The notes: a model not told the origin generated them from the sequence alone. A DNA stretch of 64,000 nucleotides from Thalassotalea agarivorans (GCF_030295955.1 NZ_AP027363.1:1488001-1552000); one strand, 5' to 3'. Counted from the first letter of the stretch, positions 18,533 through 28,577 are shown. Translations and numbers: made by a program.

Positions 18533-19380
18533 TGGGCATTAAAGAGCAAAGCTTTCATTTGGCTGACGGGCTGGCACTTAGTGCACTAGTTACTGGCGAA
18601 GAGACTGGTGAAGTAACCCTATGTCTTCACGGGTGGTTAGATAATGCAGCAAGCTTTTTACCTCTGCTTAAACATCTCAGTCAGCCCTATGTGGTTGCAA
18701 TAGATTGGCCAGGTCATGGAAAATCGTCTCATAAATCGCTGGATAACCAATATCATTTTGTTGATTACATCGAAACCCTATATCAATTATGCCAAGGTAA
18801 TCATTGGCAAAAAATTAATGTAATTGGGCACTCTATGGGTGCAATGATTGCTACTGCTTTTGCTGCGGCATTTCCTGAAAAGGTCAATAGATTGGTATTA
18901 ATTGACGCGCTAGGGTTTGTTTGTGCAAAAGAAGAAGAGGCTACAGCGCTACTAAGAGATGGCATTAAAAGCCGTGAGAAAAGGCGTAAAAAGCAGAAAA
19001 CCTATTATCAAAACAAAGAAGAAGCGATAGAGGCTCGTGTGGCGGTGTCTGATTTGCAGAAAAATACCGCTGCATTAATCGTGGAAAGGTCCTTAGCACA
19101 AGACGAAAATGGTATCTATTTTCAAAACGATGCAAAATTAAGAAATAAATCCTTGATCAGATTATCAATGAAGCAGGCGAAGCAACTAGTTTCTGACGTT
19201 AAATGTTCTACACTACTTATCAAAGGTGATAAAGGAATGGATATGGTAAATAAAGGTATCGTATTGTTTGCAGACACCTTTTCGCAGTTAGATATAATCT
19301 CTTTGTCTGGAGGTCACCATGTACATATGGAGCAGCCAAAAGAGACAGCAGAGGCAATAAACAATTTTTTTACAATTTAG
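18532..19380 (+). CDS. Alpha/beta hydrolase
   Basis: A 282-residue alpha/beta-hydrolase fold protein. The oxyanion region is CLHGWLDNAASF, the GDSL-like acid-turn region IDWPGHGKSS, the nucleophile elbow GHSMGAMIA, and a late His in GGHHVHME. There is no signal peptide, so it is probably cytoplasmic. It is translationally coupled to slp. Tsab-slp-hydrolase order recurs in Alteromonadales by my recollection, but the substrate is unknown. Confidence 0.85.
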   Translation: MGIKEQSFHLADGLALSALVTGEETGEVTLCLHGWLDNAASFLPLLKHLSQPYVVAIDWPGHGKSSHKSLDNQYHFVDYIETLYQLCQGNHWQKINVIGHSMGAMIATAFAAAFPEKVNRLVLIDALGFVCAKEEEATALLRDGIKSREKRRKKQKTYYQNKEEAIEARVAVSDLQKNTAALIVERSLAQDENGIYFQNDAKLRNKSLIRLSMKQAKQLVSDVKCSTLLIKGDKGMDMVNKGIVLFADTFSQLDIISLSGGHHVHMEQPKETAEAINNFFTI

Positions 19381-19410
19381 CTTTTTTAAGGATTTTAGAT
19401 ACAAAAAGCT
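19379..19410 (+). terminator. Possible weak hairpin after the alpha/beta hydrolase gene
   Basis: AGCTTTTTT and AAAAAGCT arms around a 15-nt loop follow the stop codon directly. The stem is AT-rich and there is no T-tract after it, so termination would be weak. Confidence 0.3.
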
Positions 19411-19601
19411 AGGATTTTGATTAAAAATATGGAATTATTCGGAACTTTCGAGTAAAAACTCAAGTTTTGTATGTTTAATAATCATTAGTAAAGATTGGTA
19501 AAAATACAAAGTTTTCAGTATGAATAAAGTGACGTTGCGGCATAGATATAATAACAATCGCATGCGTTGTAAAAATAAGAATGTCTTGGAGGAGATGCAC
19601 T

Positions 19602-21260
19602 GTGGAAAAAATTTGGCTTGAGAAAAGTTATCCACCTGGTGTTCCGTTTGAAATTGACCCGGATAAATATCAGTCATTGGCTGCTTTGTTCGATAAGTAT
19701 GTCGAACAATACGCAGATAAAACCGCCTTTATCAATATGGGCGTTGAAATAAGTTATCAAGAATTAGCAGAGCAAGCTCGCGGTTTCGCTGCATATTTGC
19801 AAAATGATTTAGGCCTTAAGAAGGGTGATCGATTCGCTATTATGGTGCCAAATACTTTGCAGTATCCTATTGCATTATTCGGTGCATTAATCGCAGGTCT
19901 AACGGTGGTTAATGTAAACCCACTTTATACGGCGAGAGAACTTGAGCATCAATTAAATGATGCCGGCGTAAAAGCAATGTTAATCATCGAAAACTTCGCT
20001 CATACGCTAGAGCAAGTTATCGATAAAACGCCAGTAGAACATGTAATCTTAACGTCTCTTGGCGATAGATTAGGCACTGCGAAAGGCGCTATCGTTAATT
20101 TTGTTGTGAAATACATCAAAAAAATGGTGCCTAAGTTTTCACTTAAAGGCACAACGCGTTTTAATAAAGCATTAGCTAAGGGCTTAACGCAACAATATAC
20201 GCCAGTGGATATTAGCGGTGAAGATTACGCTTTCTTGCAATATACCGGTGGTACTACGGGTCTTTCAAAGGGTGCAATACTGACGCACCGCAACTTAGTT
20301 GCAAATCTAGAGCAAGCTAAAGCAGCGATATTGCCATTACTTAATGAAGGGGAAGAGTTGGTTGTTACCGCATTACCGCTCTATCATATCTTTGCATTAA
20401 CAGCGAACTGTCTAACCTTTATTACGTTAGGCGGTACCAACCTACTTATTACCAATCCTCGCGATATGCCTAACTTTGTTAAAGAATTATCAAAGTATAA
20501 GTTCACTGCAATTACTGGTGTTAATACCTTATTTAATGGTTTGCTAAACACTCCAGGCTTTAAAGATTTGGATTTCAGTGCGTTAAAGATGTCGCTAGGT
20601 GGTGGTATGGCTGTACAACGTCCGGTGGCGGAAAGATGGCAGCAAGTCACTGGCACGCGACTGTTAGAAGGCTACGGCTTAACTGAATGTTCGCCGATGG
20701 TGTCATTGAGTCCATACAATCTTGCAGGCTACGACGGGACTATTGGTATCCCAGCATCTAGCACTGACGTGAAGATCATGCGAGAAGATGGTACTGAAGC
20801 TGATATTGGCGAATCGGGCGAAATGTGGGTCTATGGTCCGCAAGTAATGAAGGGCTATTACAACCGTCCTGACGCTACTGCTGAAGTCATCAAAGACGGT
20901 TGGTTAGCAACAGGTGATGTCGCATGTATGGATGACAGAGGCTACTTCAAAATTGTTGATCGCAAAAAGGACATGATTATTGTTTCTGGCTTCAATGTAT
21001 TTCCAAATGAAATCGAAGAAGTCATCATGATGCATGAAGGCGTGCTTGAAGCAGCAGCGATTGGTGTTCCACATGAAGTGTCAGGTGAGATTGTTAAAGT
21101 GTTTATCGTGGTTAAAGAAGATCACGAAGTGACTGAAAAAGCACTTATCGAGCACTGTCGTGAAAACTTAACAAACTACAAAGTACCAAAGTTAGTTGAG
21201 TTTAAAGATGAACTACCAAAAACAAATGTTGGTAAGATTTTGCGTCGCGAACTTCGCTAA
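19602..21260 (+). CDS. fadD: Long-chain fatty-acid-CoA ligase
   Basis: A 552-residue adenylate-forming enzyme activating long-chain fatty acids to acyl-CoA at the inner membrane. The AMP-binding P-loop is [12 protein letters not shown], followed by [11 protein letters not shown], the GWLATGD motif and [21 protein letters not shown]; the catalytic Lys lies in [11 protein letters not shown]. The N-terminus [18 protein letters not shown] matches E. coli FadD. The GTG at 19602 is preferred over ATG 19581 because a strong GGAGGAG lies 7 nt before it. A terminator follows at 21276. Confidence 0.95.
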   Translation: MEKIWLEKSYPPGVPFEIDPDKYQSLAALFDKYVEQYADKTAFINMGVEISYQELAEQARGFAAYLQNDLGLKKGDRFAIMVPNTLQYPIALFGALIAGLTVVNVNPLYTARELEHQLNDAGVKAMLIIENFAHTLEQVIDKTPVEHVILTSLGDRLGTAKGAIVNFVVKYIKKMVPKFSLKGTTRFNKALAKGLTQQYTPVDISGEDYAFLQYTGGTTGLSKGAILTHRNLVANLEQAKAAILPLLNEGEELVVTALPLYHIFALTANCLTFITLGGTNLLITNPRDMPNFVKELSKYKFTAITGVNTLFNGLLNTPGFKDLDFSALKMSLGGGMAVQRPVAERWQQVTGTRLLEGYGLTECSPMVSLSPYNLAGYDGTIGIPASSTDVKIMREDGTEADIGESGEMWVYGPQVMKGYYNRPDATAEVIKDGWLATGDVACMDDRGYFKIVDRKKDMIIVSGFNVFPNEIEEVIMMHEGVLEAAAIGVPHEVSGEIVKVFIVVKEDHEVTEKALIEHCRENLTNYKVPKLVEFKDELPKTNVGKILRRELR

Positions 21261-21275
21261 GCAACTTTAGTATTC

Positions 21276-21303
21276 AAAAAAAGCGCCTAATGGCGCTTTT
21301 TTT
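21276..21303 (+). terminator. Intrinsic terminator after fadD
   Basis: AGCGCC-TAAT-GGCGCT stem flanked by A- and T-tracts; a typical rho-independent terminator that could act in both directions. Confidence 0.88.
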
Positions 21304-21359
21304 ATAGGTGAAACAAAAGTTGTTACTTGTGTTAATTAAACGGCGAAGTATCTTTGTCT

Positions 21360-21397
21360 GCAACTCGAAGCTCGAAGCTCGAAGCCCGCGAGCTTGC
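21360..21397. repeat. Triple CTCGAAG tandem repeat forming an imperfect stem-loop after yciK
   Basis: Three perfect head-to-tail copies of the 7-mer CTCGAAG (21364-21384) are followed by CCCGCGAGCTTGCG. The outer parts GCAACTCG and CGAGCTTGC can pair with one bulged base, giving a hairpin. The element touches the stop codon of yciK and is GC-rich compared with its surroundings. Confidence 0.6.
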
Positions 21398-21398
21398 G

Positions 21399-22136
21399 CT
21401 ATTGTGCTTTTAAGACTTCACCATTAATGTCAGCACTATCATCAGACATCAAATAGACATATAACGGCATAATATCTAGTGGCGTTGCAAGAGTTTCTTT
21501 GTCTTCTGCAGGGTAGGCACTAGCACGCATGCTCGTGCGAGTAGCACCAGGATTAATCGCATTGCAGCGCAGATTGCTAGCCTCATATTCGTCAGCAATA
21601 ATTTGCATCATACTTTCGGTAGCAAATTTTGACATTGAATAAGCACCCCAAAAAGCGCGACCTTTATTACCAACACCCGAAGAGGTGAAAACTAAAGAGG
21701 CTTTTGGCGCAAGTTTAAGTGCTGGCAAGATCCCTTGAGCGAGTAAAAACTGCGCTTTAACATTAACTTGCATTACTTCGTCAAAGATTTGCTCATGTAT
21801 TTGGCTGAAAGGTGTTAGTTCGCCAAGCATTGACGCATTAAGCAGAGCGCCGTCTAATTGACCAAATTGCTCAACAATCGTTTGACCCATATCGATGTAG
21901 TGCTGCTTAGTCGCGCCTTTTAAATCAAGCGGAACAATTGCAGGCTCTGGTCCACCTTGAGCAATAATCTCGTCATACACTTGCTCTAGCTTGTTCACTG
22001 TGCGTCCGAGTAGTATAACGGTTGCACCTAGTTGACTATATGTTAGCGCCGCTTGCTTACCGATACCGTCGCCGGCACCTGTGATAAGGATTGTTTTACC
22101 TGTTAAACAATTTTCTTCGTATTGATATTCAAACAT
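21399..22136 (-). CDS. yciK: YciK family short-chain dehydrogenase/reductase
   Basis: A 245-residue classical SDR. The cofactor motif is TGAGDGIGKQAA, the structural motif appears as LLNASML in place of NNAG, and the catalytic Ser-Tyr-Lys set lies in FTSSGVG and YSMSKFA. Family members are annotated as putative oxoacyl-(acyl carrier protein) reductase-like proteins, but their substrate is unproven. It is divergent from the lipase gene and converges with fadD. Confidence 0.9.
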   Translation of the reverse strand: MFEYQYEENCLTGKTILITGAGDGIGKQAALTYSQLGATVILLGRTVNKLEQVYDEIIAQGGPEPAIVPLDLKGATKQHYIDMGQTIVEQFGQLDGALLNASMLGELTPFSQIHEQIFDEVMQVNVKAQFLLAQGILPALKLAPKASLVFTSSGVGNKGRAFWGAYSMSKFATESMMQIIADEYEASNLRCNAINPGATRTSMRASAYPAEDKETLATPLDIMPLYVYLMSDDSADINGEVLKAQ

Positions 22137-22287
22137 CGTGTTTTATTACTAAATAAAAGTAGTGCAATTCTACTCTTCTTAAGCTGCGCTGACGAGTGCA
22201 ATTTGTCGCTAAAATAATCAATAGTCGTAATTTTTGTTATGAAAATGCAAAAAAATGTAGCGCTTTTCGGGAAGTTGGGTTAACGTT

Positions 22288-22304
22288 GACTGGTCTTACT
22301 AGTT
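22288..22304. promoter_or_regulatory. FadR-like operator upstream of the lipase gene
   Basis: GACTGGTCTTACTAGTT matches the E. coli FadR consensus AACTGGTCNGACCAGTT at 13 of the 16 fixed positions, by eye. It lies about 75 nt before the lipase lipoprotein start. Control by FadR would fit a gene that releases fatty acids. No footprint exists, so this is a prediction. Confidence 0.45.
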
Positions 22305-22330
22305 AACAAGTCTCTTACTATAAAGAACCA

Positions 22331-22345
22331 GTTCATTGTTTGAAC
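22331..22345. promoter_or_regulatory. 15-bp palindrome in the lipase gene leader
   Basis: GTTCATTGTTTGAAC is an inverted repeat (GTTCA / TGAAC) 35 nt before the lipase start and 27 nt after the FadR-like site. It could be a second operator, for example for a PsrA/TetR-type regulator; this is speculative. Confidence 0.3.
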
Positions 22346-22379
22346 AGTAATAAATTTAGAGACTAGCAGTTGGGGAGAA

Positions 22380-24782
22380 ATGATGAGAAAGCTAGCTTTA
22401 AGCCTCGCTATCCTTACATCACTTGGTCTAAGTGGTTGTGATAGTGAATCTATAGAAGACGTAAAAAATGATGTAGAACAGAACGGTCCTGTTGTTGAAA
22501 CAGTGAAAGCTCGTGTTTTATTTGATCCTTCGAACGGTGTTGTTTCCGTTCCTAATGACCTTTTATTTTCTGGCACAACAGACGGAACGTTAAACCTTCC
22601 AGTTGCTGATCCAACTGATGTAAGTGACCCTTTCGTTGCGCTAAGTGCACTTGATGGTTGGTCTACAACTAATCCGTGGGTGATGGACTTTGATTTTCCA
22701 GAAGGTCTAAGCCTAGACGGTAGTACGGTATTTAGTACTAGAGGATTACGCATTTTTGAAGCAAAAATGGGTGGTGATCCTGGCTGTGAAGACGTAACCC
22801 GTGGTTTAGCCTGTCAAATCGTAGGTGAACTAACTTACTCTGAAGATTTTGTTACGCAAAAATCAGGTAATAGCATTTTAGTTGCACCGATGAAGCCACT
22901 AAAGGCAAAAACATCTTACATCTTGGTGATGACAGATCATTTAGCAGATTCAAATGGTAACTCTATTGAACCATCTGTGACCTATGGTTTGGTTCGTCAA
23001 GATATCAACACGCATCCATTAGCAACGCCTGATCAGCTTCAACTGCAAGGCTTAGTTAATAGCTTCGAGGCAGCTGTTGTGTCTGCTGGTGTTGAAAAAG
23101 ATTCAATTATTTACACTGCTGCTATTACCACGCAATCAACAACAGATAGTTTGTTTGCACTTAAAGGTATTATGGCGCAGCAAATGGCAGCATTGAGCGC
23201 AGGTGATACAACTGCTATTTCGCCAATTTATGTTCAAGATACTGGCCTAACAGCGGCTGATGCCCTTGCTGGTCGTATTCCAGCTGAACTTGTCGGTTTA
23301 TATTCAGCGGCGAAGCTTTATGGCGGTCAAGTTGAATTGCCTTACTATTTAGGTGTTCAAGACACTTCATCTATGGAAGCTGCTCAAGCAACTGCATTAA
23401 ATTCTGTAACGGTTCCTTGGAAAGCGAAATGTGACTCAGGTGCAATGTTAGCAGCTGCGTCAGCGGCAGGTGCGGTACCGGCTGATCCGGTATCTCAAAA
23501 CGACGCTGAGTGTATGGCATTTGGTTTACGTGATATCGGTATTGATGCTGAGCGCAACATTACTAAGTTCAACCCAATTCCAGCTAAAACAGCTGACATG
23601 AACGTTGAAGTATTGATGACAATTCCTGATGTGGCAACAGCAAATGCTGTTCGTGGCGCGTTAGGTATTCCAGGTGCTATTGCAAAACCTGATAGTGGTT
23701 GGCCGATTGTTATTCTTCAACACGGTATTACTTCACGTAAAGAAGACATGCTTGCGTTAACAGGTATGTTATCAATCAATGGTATTGCATCTATTGCTAT
23801 CGACCAACCGATGCACGGTTCACGTGGCTTTGATGTAAACTTCGACGGCACAGACGACATTAACGCGTCAACAGTAACGCCAATCCACTACATGAACCTT
23901 GCTGCGCTGCTAAATACGCGTGACAACTTACGTCAAAGTGCGATTGATTTACTAGGCCTACGTGCTCGTTTAGCTTACATGATTGATGCAGGTGCATTAG
24001 CGCCATTTGGTGAAATTGATGCGACTAATGTTCACTCATTAGGTATTTCTTTAGGTGCCATGACTGCAATTAACTTTGGTGCAATCGCTAATACATCGTT
24101 AGCAAGTGTTGTAGGTGAAGAGACTGCGGCAATGATTGACCCAGTGTTTGAATTGAAAACAAACGTGTTGTCAGCGCCAGGTGGTATGCCAGCGAACTTC
24201 TTAATTGAATCAGCAGCATTTGGTCCAATTGTTAAGTCGCAGTTAACCTTTGCTCAATCTGCAGATTTCCAAAACTTTGTAGCCTCTGTTCATGACATGG
24301 CTGGTGGCGCACCGTCAGATGCGCAATTAGCGCAATACTTTGACTTGTTCTTATCTGCGTTAACGCCAGAGCAAATCGGTGCGATTGAATCAGTATTCTT
24401 ACAATTTGCCTTCGCAGCGCAAACAGTGACGGATTCTGGTGACCCAGTTAACCATTTACAATTGCATGCGGCGTCTGGTATTCCAACATTGCTACAACAG
24501 ATTAACGGTGACACGGTAATTCCAAATACAGTATCAACAGCACCATTTGGTGGTACTGAAGGTGCAATTGCTTTACTTGGTCTTCCAAACATCACTGAGC
24601 TAACGCAAAGTGCTGAAGGTCCAGTATCAGGTGCTATTCGTATAGACAATGGTAGCCATGGTTCACTTGCTGACCCAACAGCTAATGCAGCGTTGACACA
24701 AGATATGCAAATGCAGGCAATCGGTTACATTCTTTCAAATGGCCGTATGATTTCAGTCAGCGACACTATGTTTGCTAACTAA
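22380..24782 (+). CDS. VolA/Pla-1-like extracellular lipase lipoprotein
   Basis: An 800-residue lipoprotein, signal ending LGLSGC. The start of the mature part, with VLFDPSNGVVSVPNDLLFSGTTDG-type sequence, and the central region match the VolA/Pla-1/cef family, surface lysophospholipases/lipases of Vibrio and Aeromonas. The nucleophile elbow is LGISLGAM (Ser557), with an upstream oxyanion-type HGITSRKED; late acid and His candidates are NGDTVIPN and NGSHGSL. In Vibrio such enzymes release fatty acids for FadL uptake. FadD upstream and the FadR-like site here support a role in acyl scavenging. GGGGAG precedes the first ATG. Confidence 0.85.
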   Translation: MMRKLALSLAILTSLGLSGCDSESIEDVKNDVEQNGPVVETVKARVLFDPSNGVVSVPNDLLFSGTTDGTLNLPVADPTDVSDPFVALSALDGWSTTNPWVMDFDFPEGLSLDGSTVFSTRGLRIFEAKMGGDPGCEDVTRGLACQIVGELTYSEDFVTQKSGNSILVAPMKPLKAKTSYILVMTDHLADSNGNSIEPSVTYGLVRQDINTHPLATPDQLQLQGLVNSFEAAVVSAGVEKDSIIYTAAITTQSTTDSLFALKGIMAQQMAALSAGDTTAISPIYVQDTGLTAADALAGRIPAELVGLYSAAKLYGGQVELPYYLGVQDTSSMEAAQATALNSVTVPWKAKCDSGAMLAAASAAGAVPADPVSQNDAECMAFGLRDIGIDAERNITKFNPIPAKTADMNVEVLMTIPDVATANAVRGALGIPGAIAKPDSGWPIVILQHGITSRKEDMLALTGMLSINGIASIAIDQPMHGSRGFDVNFDGTDDINASTVTPIHYMNLAALLNTRDNLRQSAIDLLGLRARLAYMIDAGALAPFGEIDATNVHSLGISLGAMTAINFGAIANTSLASVVGEETAAMIDPVFELKTNVLSAPGGMPANFLIESAAFGPIVKSQLTFAQSADFQNFVASVHDMAGGAPSDAQLAQYFDLFLSALTPEQIGAIESVFLQFAFAAQTVTDSGDPVNHLQLHAASGIPTLLQQINGDTVIPNTVSTAPFGGTEGAIALLGLPNITELTQSAEGPVSGAIRIDNGSHGSLADPTANAALTQDMQMQAIGYILSNGRMISVSDTMFAN

Positions 24783-24798
24783 TCAGCCAAGACATTTT

Positions 24799-24828
24799 AA
24801 AAGCCCTTCTCGTAAGGGCTTTTTTTTA
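24799..24828 (+). terminator. Intrinsic terminator after the lipase gene
   Basis: AGCCCTT-CTCGT-AAGGGCT stem followed by eight T residues. Confidence 0.88.
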
Positions 24829-24871
24829 CCCAAAAATAAAAAAACAACAACAATTACAACAGGAAAACAGT

Positions 24872-27424
24872 ATGAGAACAAAAAAACTGTTGCCACTCTT
24901 TGTGGCTTTAGGACTTGTCGGCTGTGATGGTGCAGACGCGCCAGAACCCAAATTTTTTGAGCAACCCCAATTACCCGTAATTACGGATACTGGCTTAAAA
25001 GCCTTTGATCCAGACGGGGTATTGTCTGCTGATATCAAATACACCAGCTATGGTGTGCCGCATATTACCGCTGATAATTTGCAGAGTTTAGGCTTTGGTT
25101 CAGGTTACGCTTACGCCAAAGAGAATGCCTGCATTTTACTCGACCAAATGGTTAAAGTGCACAGCGAGCGCAGTAAATATTTTGGTCCAGATAAAGTGTT
25201 AGGTTCAGGTGATAATGGCAACTTGATTTCAGATTTTGGTCACCTTGCCATGCGCGTGATGGAAGATGCCGAATCATTGTATCCGTCGCTTTCGGATAAC
25301 ACTAAAGCCTTGTTAGAAGGGTATTCTGTTGGTTTTAACCAATATATGACAGAAGTAGGTACAGACGGATTGGCACCAGAGTGTGCGGGGCAACCATGGG
25401 TTGCGCCTATTGATCCAGTCTCTATGCTTGCTTATGTATTTTCAACATCGCAAATGGCGAGTAGTTTAGAATTTTTATCTTTAGCGTTCTTAGCTAATCC
25501 TGGTAATGGCGGCGAATATCTGCCATACGTTGGCACGCGAGGAAAGTCAGCGAATGTGTCTAGTGCAGAAGCTAATGACATTAACTTAAATTTCACTAAC
25601 ACCTACAAAGAAATGAATGAATTTAAAGTTGATTTAGGTCATTTAGGTTCAAACGGTTGGGGTGTTGGTAAAGAAGCAACGGCAAACGGCAAAGGTATTG
25701 TTTTAGCCAATCCTCATTTTCCATTTACAGGTCACCTAAGATTTTTCCAAACTCACCTTACTATTCCAGGTCAACTGGATGTAGCCGGTGCCGGCCTGCA
25801 GGGTTTACCTGGTATTGTAAACATTGGTTTTAATCAGCACCTTGCTTGGACGCATACAGTGTCAACATCGCGTCGTTTTGTTGTATATCAATTGCTACTA
25901 GATAGTGAAAACCCAATGCAATATATCGTCGATGACGAAAAACGAGACATTGAAAAGCGTACTTACTATGTAGAAGTTAACGCTGGCAGTACATCTATCG
26001 TGCTAGGAAAAGACTTTTTCTATAGCCATCATGGCTTAATGATTGAAACACCTGCGTCAATGAACTTCCTTGATTGGACAGAATCAAAGGCTTATACGCT
26101 GCGAGATTCTGCAGAGAAGAATCTTGATTTGATAGACCATTGGTTAGCAATGAATATGGCGACCAACCTAGAAGAATTCCAGCAAGCGTTTAAAGACTAC
26201 GATGGCATTCCATGGACAAACACTATGTACGCTGATGATCAAGGTAATGCATTCTACATTGACAAGACGCGTGTACTAAACCTTAGTGATGCAGCAATGC
26301 AAGCTATGCGCACTGACCCTGTGTTAGTCGGCACAAGACAACTTGCGGGTTTTGATATATTGCCTGGTCATTTATCATTGTTTGAACCAGATGGTTTGAA
26401 TAGCTATGAACAAGCGCCTAAGTTACTCCGTGATGACTACGTGCAAAACTCAAATAACAGTTATTGGACAACCAATGCAAACGAGCTATTAACCGGATAC
26501 TCTCTGCTTTATGGTGACGATGTCGCACCTATTACTTATCGTAGCCGCATGGGGTTAACCCTTGTTGAAGAGTTAGTTAACGCTAAAGACGTTACACCGG
26601 AGCAAGTTGAGGCGGCGCTATTGAGTAACCGTGCTTATCTTGGTGAAGCCGTTTTAGCGGACTTGTTGACTCAATGTCAGGCACAAGGCTCTACACCTGT
26701 TGTCATTAAAGATAGCAATAACCTAGATGTCTCTGTTGATATCAGTGCAGGTTGTGCCGCACTAGGTCAATGGGACGGGTTAATGAACAAGGACAGTATT
26801 GGTGGACACGTGTTTAGAGAATTCTCGATGCAGTTTAATGCCAATGTTCACTTCACAACACCGTTTGATCCAACAGATCCAATTAACACGCCTAATAACT
26901 TAGCAACAGACGGCAGCGCACTAATGGCACTGGCAGCGGCAATCAAAACCATTGAGAGTGCAGGGTTACCGTTAGATGCCACTATGGGCGATGTCCAGTT
27001 TACTGAAAAAACGTTACCTAATGGTACGGCGCAGGGAGTTAAGTTCCCATGGGCTGGCGCGAAAAACCAAGAAGGTGGTTTTAATGTGTTTGCCGATGCT
27101 AGGTTAGATGACACGCTGTATCCAATTCATCAATACCCAGCGGCAATCGATATCACTCGTGGCGCACCAGCGCGCTCAGGTTTAACCACTGAGGGTTACC
27201 ATATCAATTATGGTTCTAGCTGGATGTTTGTTGTTGGCTTTACCGATGAAGGTCCTAAAGCACGCGGTATTCTGAGTTACTCACAATCTGCGGATACTTC
27301 ATCGGTACACAATACCGATCAAAACCAATTGTATTCAGATACATCAGGTTTTAGACCACTGTTGTTTACTGCAGAAGAGATAGAAGCTGATTTACAACAA
27401 GAAATCACTGTAGTGTCTCAATAA
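24872..27424 (+). CDS. Penicillin/acyl-homoserine-lactone acylase family lipoprotein
   Basis: An 850-residue Ntn-hydrolase precursor with a lipoprotein signal ending LVGC. The likely autocleavage site and N-terminal nucleophile is Ser260 in HLGSNGWGVG; the following NPHFPFTGHLRFFQTHLTIPG and GFNQHLAWTHTVS match the beta chain of the family. The alpha chain and spacer precede it. Members cleave amide-linked acyl groups from beta-lactams, N-acyl-homoserine lactones (PvdQ-like) or peptides. Placement behind a lipase and near fadD suggests acyl recovery or quorum-signal degradation, which is an inference. It has its own leader after the terminator at 24799. Confidence 0.85.
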   Translation: MRTKKLLPLFVALGLVGCDGADAPEPKFFEQPQLPVITDTGLKAFDPDGVLSADIKYTSYGVPHITADNLQSLGFGSGYAYAKENACILLDQMVKVHSERSKYFGPDKVLGSGDNGNLISDFGHLAMRVMEDAESLYPSLSDNTKALLEGYSVGFNQYMTEVGTDGLAPECAGQPWVAPIDPVSMLAYVFSTSQMASSLEFLSLAFLANPGNGGEYLPYVGTRGKSANVSSAEANDINLNFTNTYKEMNEFKVDLGHLGSNGWGVGKEATANGKGIVLANPHFPFTGHLRFFQTHLTIPGQLDVAGAGLQGLPGIVNIGFNQHLAWTHTVSTSRRFVVYQLLLDSENPMQYIVDDEKRDIEKRTYYVEVNAGSTSIVLGKDFFYSHHGLMIETPASMNFLDWTESKAYTLRDSAEKNLDLIDHWLAMNMATNLEEFQQAFKDYDGIPWTNTMYADDQGNAFYIDKTRVLNLSDAAMQAMRTDPVLVGTRQLAGFDILPGHLSLFEPDGLNSYEQAPKLLRDDYVQNSNNSYWTTNANELLTGYSLLYGDDVAPITYRSRMGLTLVEELVNAKDVTPEQVEAALLSNRAYLGEAVLADLLTQCQAQGSTPVVIKDSNNLDVSVDISAGCAALGQWDGLMNKDSIGGHVFREFSMQFNANVHFTTPFDPTDPINTPNNLATDGSALMALAAAIKTIESAGLPLDATMGDVQFTEKTLPNGTAQGVKFPWAGAKNQEGGFNVFADARLDDTLYPIHQYPAAIDITRGAPARSGLTTEGYHINYGSSWMFVVGFTDEGPKARGILSYSQSADTSSVHNTDQNQLYSDTSGFRPLLFTAEEIEADLQQEITVVSQ

Positions 27425-27446
27425 ATTTTTACACTTTATTTGATGT

Positions 27447-27472
27447 AAAGCCCTCATTAGAGGGCTTTTTTA
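27447..27472 (+). terminator. Intrinsic terminator after the acylase gene
   Basis: AAGCCCT-CATTAG-AGGGCTT stem followed by a T-tract. Confidence 0.88.
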
Positions 27473-27536
27473 TTGGTTTTACCGTCAATTCATGTAAAAA
27501 TTTGGCTATCTGTACTAAAACACTTAGGAGTTAGTG

Positions 27537-28577
27537 TTGGAATTTTTATATGAATATGGACTTTTTCTAGCAAAAGTCGTTACGTTTGTTCTAGCAATCG
27601 TCATTATTATTGGTGTAGCAGCAGCCTCTGCGATGAAGCAAAAGCATAAAAAAGGCGAGCTTGAAATCACCGATTTGTCAGAACAAATTGAAGATACTCA
27701 GCGTGATATCAATCATCAATTACTGTCAAAAGAAGCGCTGAAAGCTGAAGAAAAATCAGCGAAAGAAGATGAAAAAGCCAAAGCAAAAGCGGCCAAAAAA
27801 TCAGGTGAAAGAGAAGAAGACAGCAAAGCACGCATGTTTGTGCTTGATTTTAAAGGCAGCATAGATGCTAAAGAAGTTGCGTCCTTACGTGAAGAAGTTT
27901 CAGCTGTTTTAGCCGTTGCCAAGCCAGAAGATGAAGTGTTCGTTCGTTTAGAGTCGGGTGGTGGCATGGTTCACGGATATGGCCTAGCGAGTTCACAACT
28001 TGATCGTATTCGTCAAAAGGCTATTCCTTTAACGGTGTCTGTTGATAAAGTCGCAGCGAGTGGTGGTTATATGATGGCTTGCGTTGCTAATCAAATAATC
28101 TCAGCGCCTTTTGCTATTTTGGGATCAATAGGTGTTATCGCTCAGTTACCTAATTTTAATAAAATATTGAAAAAGAACGATATAGAATTTGAGCAACTAA
28201 CGGCAGGTGAATTTAAGCGAACGTTAACGATGTTCGGCGAAAACACCGATAAAGGTCGCGAAAAGTTCATAGAAGAACTTGAAGAAACGCACCAATTATT
28301 CAAAGATTTTGTGACTGAGCATAGACCTTCGCTAAATATTTCAGAAGTGGCGACAGGTGAACATTGGTTTGGCACTAAAGCGTTATCTTTGGGTCTAGTT
28401 GATGCCATTCAAACAAGTGATGATTATATTTTTGAAGCAGCTAAAGATAAAAAAGTTGTCGCGATTAAATATGTCACTAAAAAAGGACTCGCTGAGAAAT
28501 TTGGTAAGGCCGCATCTTTATCTTTTGACGCAGTGGTCAATAAAGTGTGGCAAAGTAACCGCCAGTTTCCGAGTTAA
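27537..28577 (+). CDS. sohB: Inner membrane peptidase SohB (S49 family)
   Basis: A 346-residue SppA-type serine protease. One N-terminal transmembrane helix (YGLFLAKVVTFVLAIVIIIGVAAA) is followed by a highly charged Lys/Glu linker (about residues 50-95), then the S49 domain with VRLESGGGMVHGYGLA, the nucleophile region DKVAASGGYMMACVA (Ser) and a later Lys (GEFKRTL). TTG at 27537 is chosen because AGGAG lies 6 nt before it and MEFLYEYGLFLAK matches the E. coli N-terminus; GTG 27534 is the alternative. The stop overlaps the next start. Confidence 0.93.
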   Translation: MEFLYEYGLFLAKVVTFVLAIVIIIGVAAASAMKQKHKKGELEITDLSEQIEDTQRDINHQLLSKEALKAEEKSAKEDEKAKAKAAKKSGEREEDSKARMFVLDFKGSIDAKEVASLREEVSAVLAVAKPEDEVFVRLESGGGMVHGYGLASSQLDRIRQKAIPLTVSVDKVAASGGYMMACVANQIISAPFAILGSIGVIAQLPNFNKILKKNDIEFEQLTAGEFKRTLTMFGENTDKGREKFIEELEETHQLFKDFVTEHRPSLNISEVATGEHWFGTKALSLGLVDAIQTSDDYIFEAAKDKKVVAIKYVTKKGLAEKFGKAASLSFDAVVNKVWQSNRQFPS

